NCBI GenBank assembly: GCA_019916065.1
Contig: CM034244.1
Span: forward strand, 22,870,471 to 22,934,470
Origin: Vitellaria paradoxa
Taxonomy: Eukaryota; Streptophyta; Magnoliopsida; Ericales; Sapotaceae
Direction of reading: 5' to 3'
DNA length: 64,000 nucleotides
The position numbers and the translations under genes are program-made. Shown here piece after piece: positions 8,016 through 19,757 of this stretch. Numbering within the stretch: the stretch's first letter is position 1; each line of letters opens with the position of its first letter. The notes under the pieces were generated by a model. That model searched no databases, was not told the origin of the DNA, and saw only the letters and a list, made by a program, of their open reading frames with translations.

Positions 8016-11000
8016 TATGGAAGTGTTTGCAAAATGCCGTATTGGGCTTCTCCTTTGTTATTATGTTTAGACTTCATGTTCCTTGATTAATTGCGTGATT
8101 CTAGTTTCATCAAGTATCTGCACGTTATTTTTGTAAATTGATCGTCTTGGAGTTTCACGAGGATGCACATAATAGCTTTAGCTCTAATAGAAATTCTGTA
8201 AAACGTACTTTTTGATTGTTTCACTCATGTTATAATTTGTAATATTTCTGTAGGCTTTACGAGAAGTCTAACATCTTCCTTTCATACAGTAAATATTTTC
8301 AAGGCTAAACTCAATATTTTTTTTTTTTTTTGTTTGAAACTTAAAAAAAAAAAGTTACAATCACAGGGAAAAAATAGAAGAAAAATACTGAACAATGCTT
8401 AATTATTTGATGTTTTGTGTTTTTCCTTTGTACATACATGATAATTTTGAAACAACGGTGGGTTTGGGGGCAGTATCCAATATCACTAGGGCTGCAGACT
8501 CCTAAGCTTCCATCTTTGTTAGAAATTTTGTACAAGTTTCCCCTTCCATTGTTTGAGCTACCGCATGAACTCTAGCTTCTACTTATAATTAGCCTGCACA
8601 TGCCGTATGCTATCAGTTATTTTTTCTGCACTTACAATTTAGGGGAAAAAAATCCCTTTTTGTCCTTTTCCTTCGCTGTTAGTTTCTCTATGTATGATAG
8701 ATTGATATACCTCTGAGTAACTGGGATGGATGATGGGTTCAGCATCAAGGAGATAATTTGTTTTGTATGTTAAAAACTCATGTATTTGACTTTTGTGTTG
8801 TGATGCATTCCATCTTAACATTGGGCGTTCAAGTTTATAAATTCATGCTCAAATCATGATTGACTTGTTTGTTAGGATTGTCATATCTATACTAATTTTT
8901 CTACATGTTCAGATTATGAGGATAAAACAAATGCTATCCTTTTTAACTTTGCTCTGTGTGTGCGTGTGCAACCAGATGCATATGCGCATGGAAATTTAAC
9001 TCATCAAAGCCTTGTTTGACCATGTATATACAAGCTAGGGTTTATTTTGTTCGTCGAACCATATCTTTTTGTCACCTAATTAGTCTCATTTAACTACTAA
9101 GAGTAAAATAACAATGAATGTCCAAAGATAAATCTCCCTTAATCTAAGAGTAACTAGTATTAAGATAGAAAATAAAAAGTGGGTTCCTAATATGAAGCAT
9201 ATATAACTGAACTAAAAAGTGGGTTCCTAGTATAAAGCATATATCCATGTAACTGACCTATTTTGGAGGTTCAAGGAAATTGAAATTTCCAAGTAACTAG
9301 GAACACACTTTTATCTGTAATATGAAGCCTTTGTTAACCTCAAACATGAGAGAGGGCCAATGAAAAGCACTTAATACCAGTTTTGATTTGTCCAAGATAT
9401 TAGAGGATGAATGGATGTGTTTGGTAATTCCACTTGTGCATGAATATTATTTTTATCTAGGCTAGATGACCATCCTCATTGAGATTTGGAAGTTCCTAGG
9501 AGAAGTGTTCCTTATCTAATGCCTTTTATCATTCTCACTTAAAAGTGGAAAACTTTAAATGTTCTTATTGACTTCAAATAATTTGCTCTCTCTCTCTCTC
9601 TCTTTCTTTTCTTCACTTTGCTAAAACGAGGCATTTTTGAAATGCTGGTTTTGCATGAAATTTAACTGTTAGCACATTTTTATTGGTTATGTTGAACATA
9701 TAGTATTATGTGGTTCGAAATGGTTACACTTTTGTTTCTATTATGTTTCTCTTAATAATTTGTATTAATTAAAATTCTAACATTTGCACATTTTCTCTCC
9801 CCCCCTGTTGGTGAAAAAATTCAACTCCCCAAATTCTGCATGTACACCTGGTAACTGGGCAGCTTTTTTAAAGGTAAATTTGCCAATTTTATAATAATTC
9901 ATTCCTAGTTGTCTGAAGATTGTGACCTGTTCATCAAATAAGGTGGTGGCAAAGCTACATTCTTAGAAAAGGGTGCGACTCTACTCATAAAGACGGGTTG
10001 TTGCTCACAGAACATTTTCCTTGTGTTTGTTTTCTCATGTAGAGAAGTGAATTTTTTTTTCCTTTTACTTCTTTGTCTTGCTAGTGGTTCCATAACTTCA
10101 AAGCATCATCATCATTATTATTGTTATTAGTGACTTTTTGAAGGTTTAATATATTAGATGAAAGAAGTTAAATCCAAAATTCCCTATGAAATGCTAAAAG
10201 GATCCATCTCTAGACCTTAGGCAACATAAAAATGGAACATTTGTTGACAAAAACAATCCCATCAACATGGTAAATTTTTTCTTGTACTTTCCCTATTGCA
10301 TGCAGGAACCACTTGCTCATGATTGGTTTTCCAGGTATACGCTCGAAGCTTGCTTACCCTAAATTGTTGGACAAGCGAATGGATCATGCCTTTCTGTTTG
10401 CAATTGATTTTAAAACCATGAATTTCCTCACTATTTAATTCCTTTGATCCCCTGCATTCAAATGAGCTCAATAAACATTAATTATATATTCTTAGAATAA
10501 AGTTACACATGCATCTGTGTCTGGCAGATTTTCATTTCCAACTCCTCATGTACTTATTGAAGCACAACAGTTTCCATTTCCAAATGTTTTAGTTTTGTTC
10601 AGAAGGTCATTTTTATATTTATAAGGCATGGAAGGCCCTTGAACTATTTATGTGGTTCAGGTCCTACTCAATGGACAAGATTGTCAGATTGCTTGGTTAC
10701 TACGCTTTTTCTTTTTCTTTCTTTCTTTTTTTTTCCCCTATAATTACATGATTATTTTCATTTTTTTCCAACTAAGAAAGCCATGACTAGGAGAAAAACA
10801 ACTTGATGAATACGAATTGGGATTTGTAGTTTTCAAATATACTTTCTATCATTACCTATTTAAATTGCTCAATTTGACCAGTAGCAGTGTAGATTTTGGA
10901 AGCTTAGATTTAGTTTTGAGTGCTCATAAAGTTGGCTCAATAATCTATTTTCTATCCTTTTTTGTAGAGCATCTGTTCACTCCTGTATGTGAACAAAATA

Positions 11001-11169
11001 TTTGAAGTTGGCATTTCTGGAAGTCTTCTAGAGCAAGTGAAATATTTGAATTTGGACATAATTTTGAAGGCATAAAATTGTTAGTCGTAATTCTCTCTAA
11101 AGCTGTGTGACATATTCTCATAATCTCCAAATAATTGCTATTCCTCATGCATGCTTAATTTCATAATAG
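8016..11169. other. Intron-like AT-rich DNA
   Basis: No coding similarity seen. It contains poly-T/poly-A runs near 8319 and 8342, a (CT)n run at about 9590-9610, and pyrimidine-rich stretches near 10710-10735. This is consistent with a long plant intron or intergenic DNA. Confidence 0.4.
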
Positions 11170-11214
11170 GCCGGTTCAAGCATTTCAATGGATCTGGCTT
11201 ATGTATATGAATTG

Positions 11215-12304
11215 GTAAGTTTATCTACAGACCTTAACATTTAATTATCTAATTTATGTGTATGTTGCTACTTGCAAATGAAAGTAAGACGAAAACTTTC
11301 TCAAAGTTATGAGGTTAGGAAGTCTTGTGATCTTTCCTTTAAAACCAAATGACTTGAGATGCCTAATAATTAGGGTTCTACTCAGCTGGCGATGCCTTTG
11401 GTGGCTTCACAGTCTTTTAAGTTCAATGACAGTAGCATTCTTAGTTGAGGCCAACATTTTGATCTTTTAATCTGTAATTAGTTGTGAGAAGATTACTTAA
11501 AGCTAGATACTTGTTTAAAGAAAGGGAAATTATGTAAAAGAGAAAAATAGAGAAGGTTAGTGCTTATTATGTTGGAGAAACTTGTAGATTGAGAACCTTT
11601 TTCTTTCTTTCTCCCCCCCCCCTTTCCTTTCATAAATGATGCTTAGCATATGCATATTATGCACCTTACTAATATGCTGAGCAGTCTGTAAGACTTTGTC
11701 CTTATAGTCAGCCTTTAACGTATAGAAACTTTATGCCTTATGAAAACTACCACGCATTGGTGAGAGATTTATAATTTTAACACTTTCTTGGTATTACTTT
11801 CATTACAACTATTGTAACTGTTAAATTAGCTTGATACATTGTTGTGCCCATTTCTTAACAGTTTAAATTTTTAAATGAAATAGTGGTTGACGTTTAGCAT
11901 AGTATTAGAGTAGGCAAAGATCTTCAAACCTCATCCCCACCCAAAGTTAATAGTTGCATGTATTTACGCCATTTAAAAAAGTCAGTATACTCTTGCATAG
12001 GGGGGCATGCTAAGAGAAAATAAGTTAATATACAATAAAGTTCTCTCTCTTCCTAACAACTAAATCATCTATGTGAGATGATGACTAACAATCTAATAGT
12101 AACCAATATCAATAATGTTGACTTGGTAGAAATCTTTTCTTACCTGTCTTTAGTTCTGATGTAAATTAGTGGAGCAATACTACAAATAGAAAGGAGATGA
12201 TTATTAGGTACAGATAAACAATATCTAAACCCTTATATTTGTTATCTACATCTTTGTCACTTGTATTAGCCTTCCCCTCTTATTTCTTTTGTTTTGTTGG
12301 GTTG
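11215..12304. other. Intron-like DNA between RNI islands and the solo LTR
   Basis: AT-rich, with no recognisable exon. A C9 run occurs near 11614. Confidence 0.4.
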
Positions 12305-12309
12305 TCAAC

Positions 12310-14234
12310 TGTAACGCCCTGATTTTTCAAACCCCGTGGAGTACGGGAAAGAATCATACCCAACATGTGCTAAAATATCCGTTACCCTAATCAAAGTTGC
12401 ACTACCACCTTGGAGCAAACATCTATACTATATAATAATAATAATAATAATAATTTTGTTAATAACTAAAAGTAATTAATGACAACAAAACCTCAGTATA
12501 ACTGGGCAACAGTGCTCCAGCCACAACCTCAATTAATAGTAGAGATTTAGGCCTTAAAGCCTTTACAATCGTATCAAACAAATCCCTAAATTATATTATA
12601 GTTCTGAATAATGTTACAGCGATGAAAAGTAACTCCAATAATGGCCCACCTAGATCTCAGGTTCATGACCTGCAAAAGAATCTGTAGGGACATGAGCACT
12701 AATCCGCTTGTGCCCACGATGCATAATAACAATATATATGATATGCACACAAAAATCAGATTAGCAATAATTTCATATCAATAACTCATGAATTTCAAAT
12801 CGTCGCGCATCCCAACATCAAAAGATACATCAACATACATCTTGAAATTGATTCAATTGTTATCTTTCATTCATCTCTTTGCCATCACATCACAATCATC
12901 ACAGTCATGAGATAGATACTATACAATATCGTCGTTTACGGGTCCAGACCCGATGGCCACGAGTAGCCCAATAATTATCATCGTTGTAGGCTACTAACCT
13001 ACTGGCATGAATACCAACCCCTGCGCAGGTTTAGGGTTTTTCAACCCAAGGGTAATCTCTGTGCCCTTCCTATTTTTCAGTATCTACAGCCCCGCAATCA
13101 CAATATCGTTCACATTTCCTTTATCTCTATTATTATCATCTCAATAAAACAGGTCATTAGAATCAATCAATAACATCACATCATCACTTTCATAATCATT
13201 CTCTGTTAATAAAATAAATCACTCAAACATTCCAAAATTGAGCATTCTCAATTACACATTTTTCATGCATTTAACTATAAATATCAAACTGCAACTTCAA
13301 GGTCAAAATTGTAATTTTGCATAACTTTAGGGGCAAAATCGTAATCTCAAAAAGCCTTGGGGCCACTTCGTATTTATTCCAAACTTTGAGGGTCACTATG
13401 TAATTACCCAAAACTTTGGGGCCAATTTGCAATTTTTCAATAAGTTTGGGGTCAAACTGAAATTTTGTAAAACTTTTGGGGTCAAATCGTAATTATATAA
13501 AAACTATTGGGGCTAAAGGAAAATTTTGGAAACTTTCATGGAATATGCTTTGGCATATTCTTTTCTACAATTCTTTCTAGTTCCAGTGAACTCCATTTTT
13601 GGTAGTGATATTTTGGTGGTTTGGTTTGGACAGAATTCACACAATGTAGTCTAAATTTAATTACATTCATACCAAATGATTACATAAAAATTTATCAAAA
13701 TATTTTTATATCATATATATGTAAATAAAATGCATTAAAGCCCTACCTCAGATCCAAAGAAAAAGTGAAGAAATTCCAAAACTTTAAAATTTCGTTCCTT
13801 TGTATCTCCCATTTTGGGCCGAATTATCACGATCCGACACCGCCATGATGATCACAACGTCAAAAATACCAAAATCCTGTTATTCATGAACTTAAATCCT
13901 CATTTTCTCTCTCCTCTTTATTTTCTCTCTCTTTCATTTTTTCTTCTCTCTCGGTTTTCTTTTCCAAGCCAACTAGTCATATAGCATGTATATATATAAA
14001 TGTGCAATCTTGGTGGCCAAGTCAAAGACTCCCACGTGAGTCAATCAAGTCTTTTTCTTTTTTTCTTTTTTTTTCTAAACTTGGTGCCTAAGTTTCTTTT
14101 TACTATATATATATATATATGCAAAGTAATTATATATGTATATACAAAGTAATTATTATCAATCTTAAATCTTAACTTTTTTTTTTTTTTGTAAAATAAT
14201 ATACATTAAAAATTTAAAATTTTGGGTTATTACA
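12310..14234 (-). mobile_element. Solo LTR, probably Ty3/gypsy (Tekay/Del-like)
   Basis: Begins TGTAACGCCCTGATTTTTC and ends TTTTGGGTTATTACA, so the termini are TG..CA. It is flanked by a perfect 5-bp duplication TCAAC at 12305-12309 and 14235-14239. No coding sequence is present. On the minus strand it starts TGTAATAACCCAAAATTTT and ends GGGCGTTACA, the style I associate with Del/Tekay LTRs; that lineage assignment is from memory. At 1925 bp with an intact duplication, it is best explained by recombination between the two LTRs of one element. It sits in an intron of RNI-like copy A. Confidence 0.8.
13270..13540. repeat. Degenerate ~40-bp tandem units inside the solo LTR
   Basis: Six or seven units each carry a TTTGGGGxCAAA core followed by TCGTAATT-like sequence, at about 13290, 13328, 13365, 13405, 13445, 13478 and 13508. 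The spacing is about 30-40 bp. Confidence 0.65.
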
Positions 14235-14286
14235 TCAACCCAACATCCCTACTCCACACCCCTTGACCAAGGGAGCAATCATTTAC

Positions 14287-14395
14287 TTGTTTGCTTTGTG
14301 CATGAATGCAATTAAGAAAGAAATTCTTTGTTTCTCAAAATTGTTCCATATTTGTTCGCTTTGTGCATGGATGCAATTAAGAAAGAAATTCTTTG
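14287..14395 (+). repeat. 44-bp near-tandem duplication in copy A
   Basis: TTGTTTGCTTTGTGCATGAA... at 14287-14330 is repeated at 14352-14395 with two or three differences. Copy B has only one such unit, at about 23320-23363, so the duplication arose in copy A after the two copies separated, or was lost from copy B. Confidence 0.8.
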
Positions 14396-14606
14396 CGGTA
14401 ATATGCTAATGCTTTACGACTACCCCCCTTCAATCTCTCTCTCTTTTTACGTAACACAACACTAGTGGATGGTTCCATGTGCAAGGGGTTTATATTGTTA
14501 TTTTTCATTTTATTTATTTTTTATTTAAATTTGGTTGCAGGAGATGACCTTCCTTTGGTTTTGTTTGCTACCTTGTTGACTCACTTGCCTCCATTGGGTC
14601 CAATTA

Positions 14607-16000
14607 GGTCCTGCTTGGGGAGGTTATGTGTCAAAAAAAAAAAAAAAAAAAAAACAAAAACAAAATTTGTTAGGTCTGTGGTTCCTTGTGAAAACCACAA
14701 TCTGATTTTTAGCTCTGTACTTTTTTTGAATTTCCTAAGGAGCTTTAAATTTGTTAGAATATATATAATTGGGTTTGTTTAGGTGTTATAACTTTTCACT
14801 AATGAAAGTTAGTTACCAAAGTTTTATGGTTTATGATTTATTTTTTTTAGAACCACTAAATTCATATAGTCTTTGTAAGGAGCTGGCTTTATTGAACCAC
14901 AAATTTATGCATTCACTAAATTTGATATATGCAAAACTGGAAGGGGTCTAGAACTGAAGTAGTTTCCTATTATGAATTTATCACATAAATCATAATTTAG
15001 AATTAGAACCTTTGGGTTGCTTAGTAGTGCTTGGACATCTGAGGCTATCTAAAAGTGGAATATGTTCATGTAACTCTAGTTTGAGTTTGAGAAATATAGA
15101 ATTGGTCTGAAATTTAAATGTTTATCTCTAGCTATCTTTTGACTCCGTTGCATGACCTAATCATTCAGTCATCAGCACAACCTCAGGATCTCAATGGTTT
15201 TTAGTCTCGATCTGAATGTATGTTTCTAATTTTCCTTGCTTGCACACTTTATCGTGGACTATGTACTTGATCATTTCCATTTTGTGAACTGAGTGATATG
15301 GTGAAAGATGAAAATGACCATTCTGCCTACTAAAAAATGTTCAAAGAGAAAGATAGTATTGGGTAATTATTGTATTTGCTTATATATAGGTTTTACAGGG
15401 TACCTGATCAGTATTTTAAATATTGTGCTACATGTTACACGTCTTGTTCTTGGTCTCTATTACTTCTCTATTGACCATGTGCTTGGAATATAGACTGAAG
15501 TGTTCCATTCATTTTCTTTCCTTGTTTAACCAGTTCACTTACGTGCTATCTTTTTTTCTTACATAATTAGATGATCTATGCATAAAATATGAGTGGGGAG
15601 TCATTCTTTTGATTTAAAAAAAAAAATGAAAGGGGGAGTCATTGTTAGTTTTTCTTATTTGGGATCAAGGAGTTCTTATTTGTCTTAGTTTCTTTTGTTC
15701 ATTTTCATTTTAAATCTTTTCTAATTATTTTTTTAATATTTTTATTTCTCTGTTCTCAGTATTGGAAATATTGACTAGTTTGATTGTTTAAGCAAATTGC
15801 TTATAAGTGATAATTTTCTCACTTTTGGAGACATATTTGAAATTTGCAAGAGTAATTCAATTTACATATTATACTTGCAAAATATTCTCATGGGTTTTTT
15901 TCTACTCTGAAACTTGTGCTAATAATTCAACTTCAAAATAACTAGTGAAATGAAATTATGTGAAAGTTCTAATAATTCAACTTGAGTCCTCTTCCTATAG
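14607..16000. other. Intron of RNI-like copy A
   Basis: Starts with an A-rich tract (about 14634-14654). The segment about 14690-14985 is repeated at 29205-29475 in copy B. No exon recognised. Confidence 0.5.
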
Positions 16001-16978
16001 GCCATTTAAGAAGAGGGATGCTAGTGAATCTGGATATGATTGCTCTAGCAATCAGAGAAGACGCAAAAGGTTTGTAATTAAAAAAAAAATGTACATTCAA
16101 TGAGTCAAATTATAAGATAAGCGATTAAAGATAGAAAAGAACAATTCTTAGTGTGCAATTAATGTTTTTGCAGATATTCGAACTTTGAGATTGTGTGAAA
16201 AACATTGCATGAATCAGGTTGGTCTCGTCTTACTAGGCAGAATTATGTAGTAAATTGTTTTTTGAATAAGGTGTAGAAGAGTATAAACTGGCAAATGACT
16301 GGCAAGAGGTGTATTGGGAAGCACATTTACAGAGGCACGCCAGTTTGATTTGTTTGAAATATTAGAAAATCTTATTACTTTTCACAATATTAGCTCATTA
16401 CTTAACACTTTTATTATGCTAACCAGAGAAATAGTTGCCTAGACGAAACAGTAGAGATGGCTTTGCTTCCACTTTTGATGGTTGTATTGGTGAACTGAGA
16501 ATTCCAAATAATATAGTGATTGATTTAATATAATATTTGTTCTAAAAAATTTGGTTTATCTTTCTAATGCAAGTTCACTGGCCTTGGTCAACTGTTTTAA
16601 TCTACCATGCTCAGCCGCAAGCACACACAAAAATACATATATAAATGCATGCAAATACATCTATGTGTATATTCTTTTGCATGTACTTCTAAAAATATAT
16701 GAGCAGGAAATTATTTTAGCCAAAGAGAAACTTTCTAAGGAGCTTTGCCTCACCACTTTATTTTCTCTTTCTAAGGATACTTAAAAGTAACTTTTTGCAG
16801 AAGAAAGCTTGATTTTTTTTCTTATACAGAAAACACAGTTTACATAAAGTTAATTTCAACTATTTTTTCATCCATATAGATGCCATACTAAAGCCAATTG
16901 GTTATGAGGGACGTGGGCTTTACTAGATGCGAATACTCAGTATTCTTATCATTGCCAAGCGTTTGGTTTACATGGAAG

Positions 16979-17371
16979 GTAATAATAATATATCATTCTA
17001 GTTTTGTAAATTTTGGGTGTCAACCTATTGAAATCAATTTAATTTATAACTAGTCTTGTTAACTTAGTTGAATGGCATGTTGTATATTGCAATTTACCTT
17101 CAATGTCCTCCAACTTTTGTTGATCGGAAACGTATTCAAATCTCGTTCTTTTTGAATTGATGCATTAATGTTTGTTGAAGGTGAAATGGGTAAAATGATG
17201 GTTTTTAGCTGATAGTTTCTCATATTTTTTTCACAGTTGTGATATGTTATAATTTCCTGTTATATCTGTTATATTTCACTTTTTCAGGAGTTGCTTGAAA
17301 AGTTAGATTCTTGCAACATGTTTGCCTGTTCTGCAAATGTCTGAGACTTTGAAATGTTCTTTGCATTGCAG
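16979..17371. other. Intron-like DNA before Copia-2
   Basis: AT-rich, ending TTGCATTGCAG just before the Copia-2 leader piece. No coding similarity seen. Confidence 0.4.
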
Positions 17372-17489
17372 AAAGTTGTCGGCGGTGGGTTTTTTCTTCG
17401 GCGACGAGCTCACTGTTTTCCTCTCCTTTTTTCTTTTTCTTTTTCTTTTTTTTTTTTTTCTTGAAATCAGATTTATTGCTCTGATATCA
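17372..17489 (-). repeat. Extra primer site and leader piece outside the 3' LTR of Copia-2
   Basis: The sequence matches the 5' leader of the same element (about 22546-22673), including GTCGGCGGTGGGTT, GCGACGAGCTCACT and the long pyrimidine run. It ends at a primer-site variant TGATATCAGAGC (minus strand) directly against the LTR at 17490. A normal single insertion has host DNA here. It implies a second, downstream copy in tandem that was cut at 17372, or template switching during reverse transcription. Confidence 0.8.
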
Positions 17490-17678
17490 AGTTGAGAAAA
17501 ATAAAGAAAAAGAGAGGATTGAATTGTATCCTCTCTTCTCCCTCGACTCTTATTTATAATCGAAGTCTTACATCAAATAAGGAAAAACTTAGAAAAGGAA
17601 ATACATCAATAAGGAAACTGAAATAATAACTGATAAGGAAACAAGGAAACAAGAATAAAATCTTTCTATATCCTAACA
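17490..17678 (-). repeat. 3' LTR of Copia-2
   Basis: 189 bp. It matches the 5' LTR except for an extra roughly 24-bp segment (CTGAAATAATAACTGATAAG...) near 17618. The minus strand starts TGTTAGGATATAG. The adjoining ACTCCCCCTCAAG (17678-17690) is the polypurine tract in reverse. Confidence 0.85.
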
Positions 17679-17771
17679 CTCCCCCTCAAGCTAGAGCATA
17701 TATGTTAGAAAATGCCCAGCTTGGATGAGAGATTCTGAAACGAGGAGCGAGGTAATGGCTTGGTGAGAAAA

Positions 17772-18291
17772 TCAGCTAATTGACAAGAGGATCGAACAAA
17801 CGGAGTACCAGCTCTTCACGAAGCACCAAATCCCGAATAAAGTGGCAATCCACCTCAATATGCTTGGTACGTTCGTGAAACACAGGATTACTGGCAATAA
17901 AAATGGCAGCTTGATTGTCACAATGCATGACCATAGGGTTAGGAACATCAATACCAAAATCATGAAGCAGAGAACGAACCTATAGCATCTCCGAAACAGT
18001 ATGAGCCATAGCACGATGCTCAGCTTCAACACTGGAACGAGCAACGACTTGTTGTTTCTTGCTACGCCAAGTAACTAGATTACTGCCAACAAAGGTACAG
18101 TAGCCTGAAGTAGACCTGCGATCATCTCGATTTCTAGCCCAATTAGCATCACTATAACTAGTTATAGAAAGAGACGAAGGTCGGTATAATAGACCACGGC
18201 CAGGAGCACCCTTCAAGTAACGTAAAATACGACATACTGCTTCAAAGTGTGTAGAACGAGGAGTATGCATAAATTGACTAACAATATGCAC
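17772..18291 (-). pseudogene. Copia-2 RNase H
   Basis: Reads SQFMHTPRSTHFEAVCRILR, SYSDANWARNRDDRRSTSGY, LVTWRSKKQQVVARSSVEAE, then a stop after MAHTVSEML at 17980. In another frame it continues with the DNQAAIF...NPVFHERTKHIEV block to about 17772. A nonsense or frameshift change separates the two halves. The catalytic Asp, Glu and Asp positions are still visible. The region upstream to 18430 is the damaged RT-RNase H junction. Confidence 0.85.
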
Positions 18292-18430
18292 CGCATAGGT
18301 AATGTCAGGTTCGTGTAACTGTGAGATAGATTAATTTTTCCACTAGGCGACGATAACGACTCACATCAGAGAAGGGTGTTCCAGTAGTCGTATCAAGTTT
18401 GAGAGATGCATCCATAGGAGTGTCAACGGG

Positions 18431-19648
18431 TCAAGAACCAAGGAAGCCAGTCTCAGATAAAAGATCCAAAACATACTTGCGCTGAGATAGCATGAGGCCT
18501 GCACTGGATCGTGCTATTTCTATGCCAAGAAAAGAGCGGAGCGCACCCAAGTCTTTGGTATGAAAGTGTTGACTCAAATAGGTTTTCAAAGCAGCAATAC
18601 CGGTGGTATTGTCGCCCAAGATAATGATGTCGTCAACATACACAATCAACACAATGGTACCAGAAGAGGAGTGCTGGGTAAAGACAGAATGATCGGAGGT
18701 AGATCGTTGCAGACCATATTTCAACAAAACCTCACTAAAGCGATCAAACCATGCATGAGGGGATTGTTTCAGACCATATAGGGCACGATGTAACCGGCAA
18801 ACCAAGTGTTCACTCCCAGGAACCTCATAGCCAAGTGGTTGATCCATATAAACCTCCTCTTGAAGGGCACCATGAAGAAAGGCATTTTTAATATTCAGCT
18901 GGTAAAGGGGCCAAGATCGACTTACAGCCACAGCAAGAAGAAGTCGAACAGAGTTAAGCTGAGCAATAGGAGAAAAGGTCTCCGGATAATCAATGCCATA
19001 GGTCTGTGTATAACCTTTTGCAACAAGTCGGGCTTTAAGTCTCTCAACAGAGCCATCTGGGAGATACTTGACGTTATAAACCCAACAACATCCCACTGAT
19101 TGCTTCCCTAGAGGTAATGGTGCCAAATCCCAGGTACGATTTTTATAAAGTGCTTCCATTTCTTCATCCATGGCATGCTTCCATCCAGGAGAAGATAGTG
19201 TGGCTTTATATGAAGCTGGAATAGAAACAGAAGACAAAGCACACACAAAGGAATACAAACAAGGAGAAGTACGATGATAGGAAACAAATTTAGCAATAAG
19301 ATGCTGTGTGCAAGCACGTTTACCTCGACGCAGAGCAATGGGTAAATCATCATCAGAGGTAGAAGAGATAGTAGTGGGAACCTCAGACAAATTGGTAGAT
19401 TGAGATGGGCCATAAGAAACGACGGGTCTGTCCTGATTTCGTTGATACACTTGCGTTTGAGAGGATAGATGTTGCTGAGACTCCTGCAGTGAAGGTTGAA
19501 ATATGGGTAAAGGTAATATAGGGCTAGTCTCCCCCTCACGAGTAGGATAGGACTTCCCCTGAAAACTAGAGATAAGATCGTGAGATAATTGAGTCCCAGA
19601 GGTAAAGAAGAAAGGAGTTGACTCAAAAAAGGTTACATCAGCACTCAC
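18431..19648 (-). CDS. Copia-2 hinge and reverse transcriptase, open over 405 codons
   Basis: This frame holds the end of the integrase region (MSADVTFFESTPFF), the hinge (DDDLPIALRRGKRACTQHLI) and a full set of RT blocks: [80 protein letters not shown], the catalytic YVDDIIILGD and LRSFLGIEIARSSAG. The polymerase core looks intact. The frame closes with TGA at 18431 where Copia-3 has Arg (GSRPADTPMD), a CGA-to-TGA change. Upstream it is separated from integrase by a frameshift near 19750. Confidence 0.85.
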   Translation of the reverse strand: MSADVTFFESTPFFFTSGTQLSHDLISSFQGKSYPTREGETSPILPLPIFQPSLQESQQHLSSQTQVYQRNQDRPVVSYGPSQSTNLSEVPTTISSTSDDDLPIALRRGKRACTQHLIAKFVSYHRTSPCLYSFVCALSSVSIPASYKATLSSPGWKHAMDEEMEALYKNRTWDLAPLPLGKQSVGCCWVYNVKYLPDGSVERLKARLVAKGYTQTYGIDYPETFSPIAQLNSVRLLLAVAVSRSWPLYQLNIKNAFLHGALQEEVYMDQPLGYEVPGSEHLVCRLHRALYGLKQSPHAWFDRFSEVLLKYGLQRSTSDHSVFTQHSSSGTIVLIVYVDDIIILGDNTTGIAALKTYLSQHFHTKDLGALRSFLGIEIARSSAGLMLSQRKYVLDLLSETGFLGS

Positions 19649-19757
19649 AAAATATCAACGAGATGCTGGATGATGACAACGGTACCATTTTTGTGTACGA
19701 GAATAGCCCAAGAAAATACATTTTCGAGAACGAGGAGATAACTTATCTAAATCAAGA

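Larger units (their letters stand above)
7946..16978 (+). pseudogene. Plant F-box-like/leucine-rich-repeat (RNI-like) gene, copy A, inactivated
   Basis: Exon-like islands between AG and GT borders, in order: 11170-11214 (ISMDLAYVYEL), 14541-14601 (GDDLPLVLFATLLTHLPPLG), 16001-16069 (PFKKRDASESGYDCSSNQRR), 16174-16217 (RYSNFEIV-stop-KTLHES), about 16290-16339 (DWQEVYWEAHLQR), about 16435-16505 (CLDETVEMALLPL, then frameshifted FDGCIGELRIP) and 16881-16978 (AILKPIGYEGRG). From memory these match, in order, the N-terminal part of an uncharacterised plant family with a degenerate F-box followed by leucine-rich repeats; I cannot give a gene name. A TGA replaces the family's Trp in the fifth island, a base is lost in the seventh, and the last has stops. 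A further AG/GT island at 7946-8015 is listed separately. Confidence 0.55.

Noticed and set aside
14465..14782. 105-codon open frame in copy A
   Set aside because: It runs through an intron, an exon and a poly-A tract and does not follow the homologous exon frame beyond 14601.
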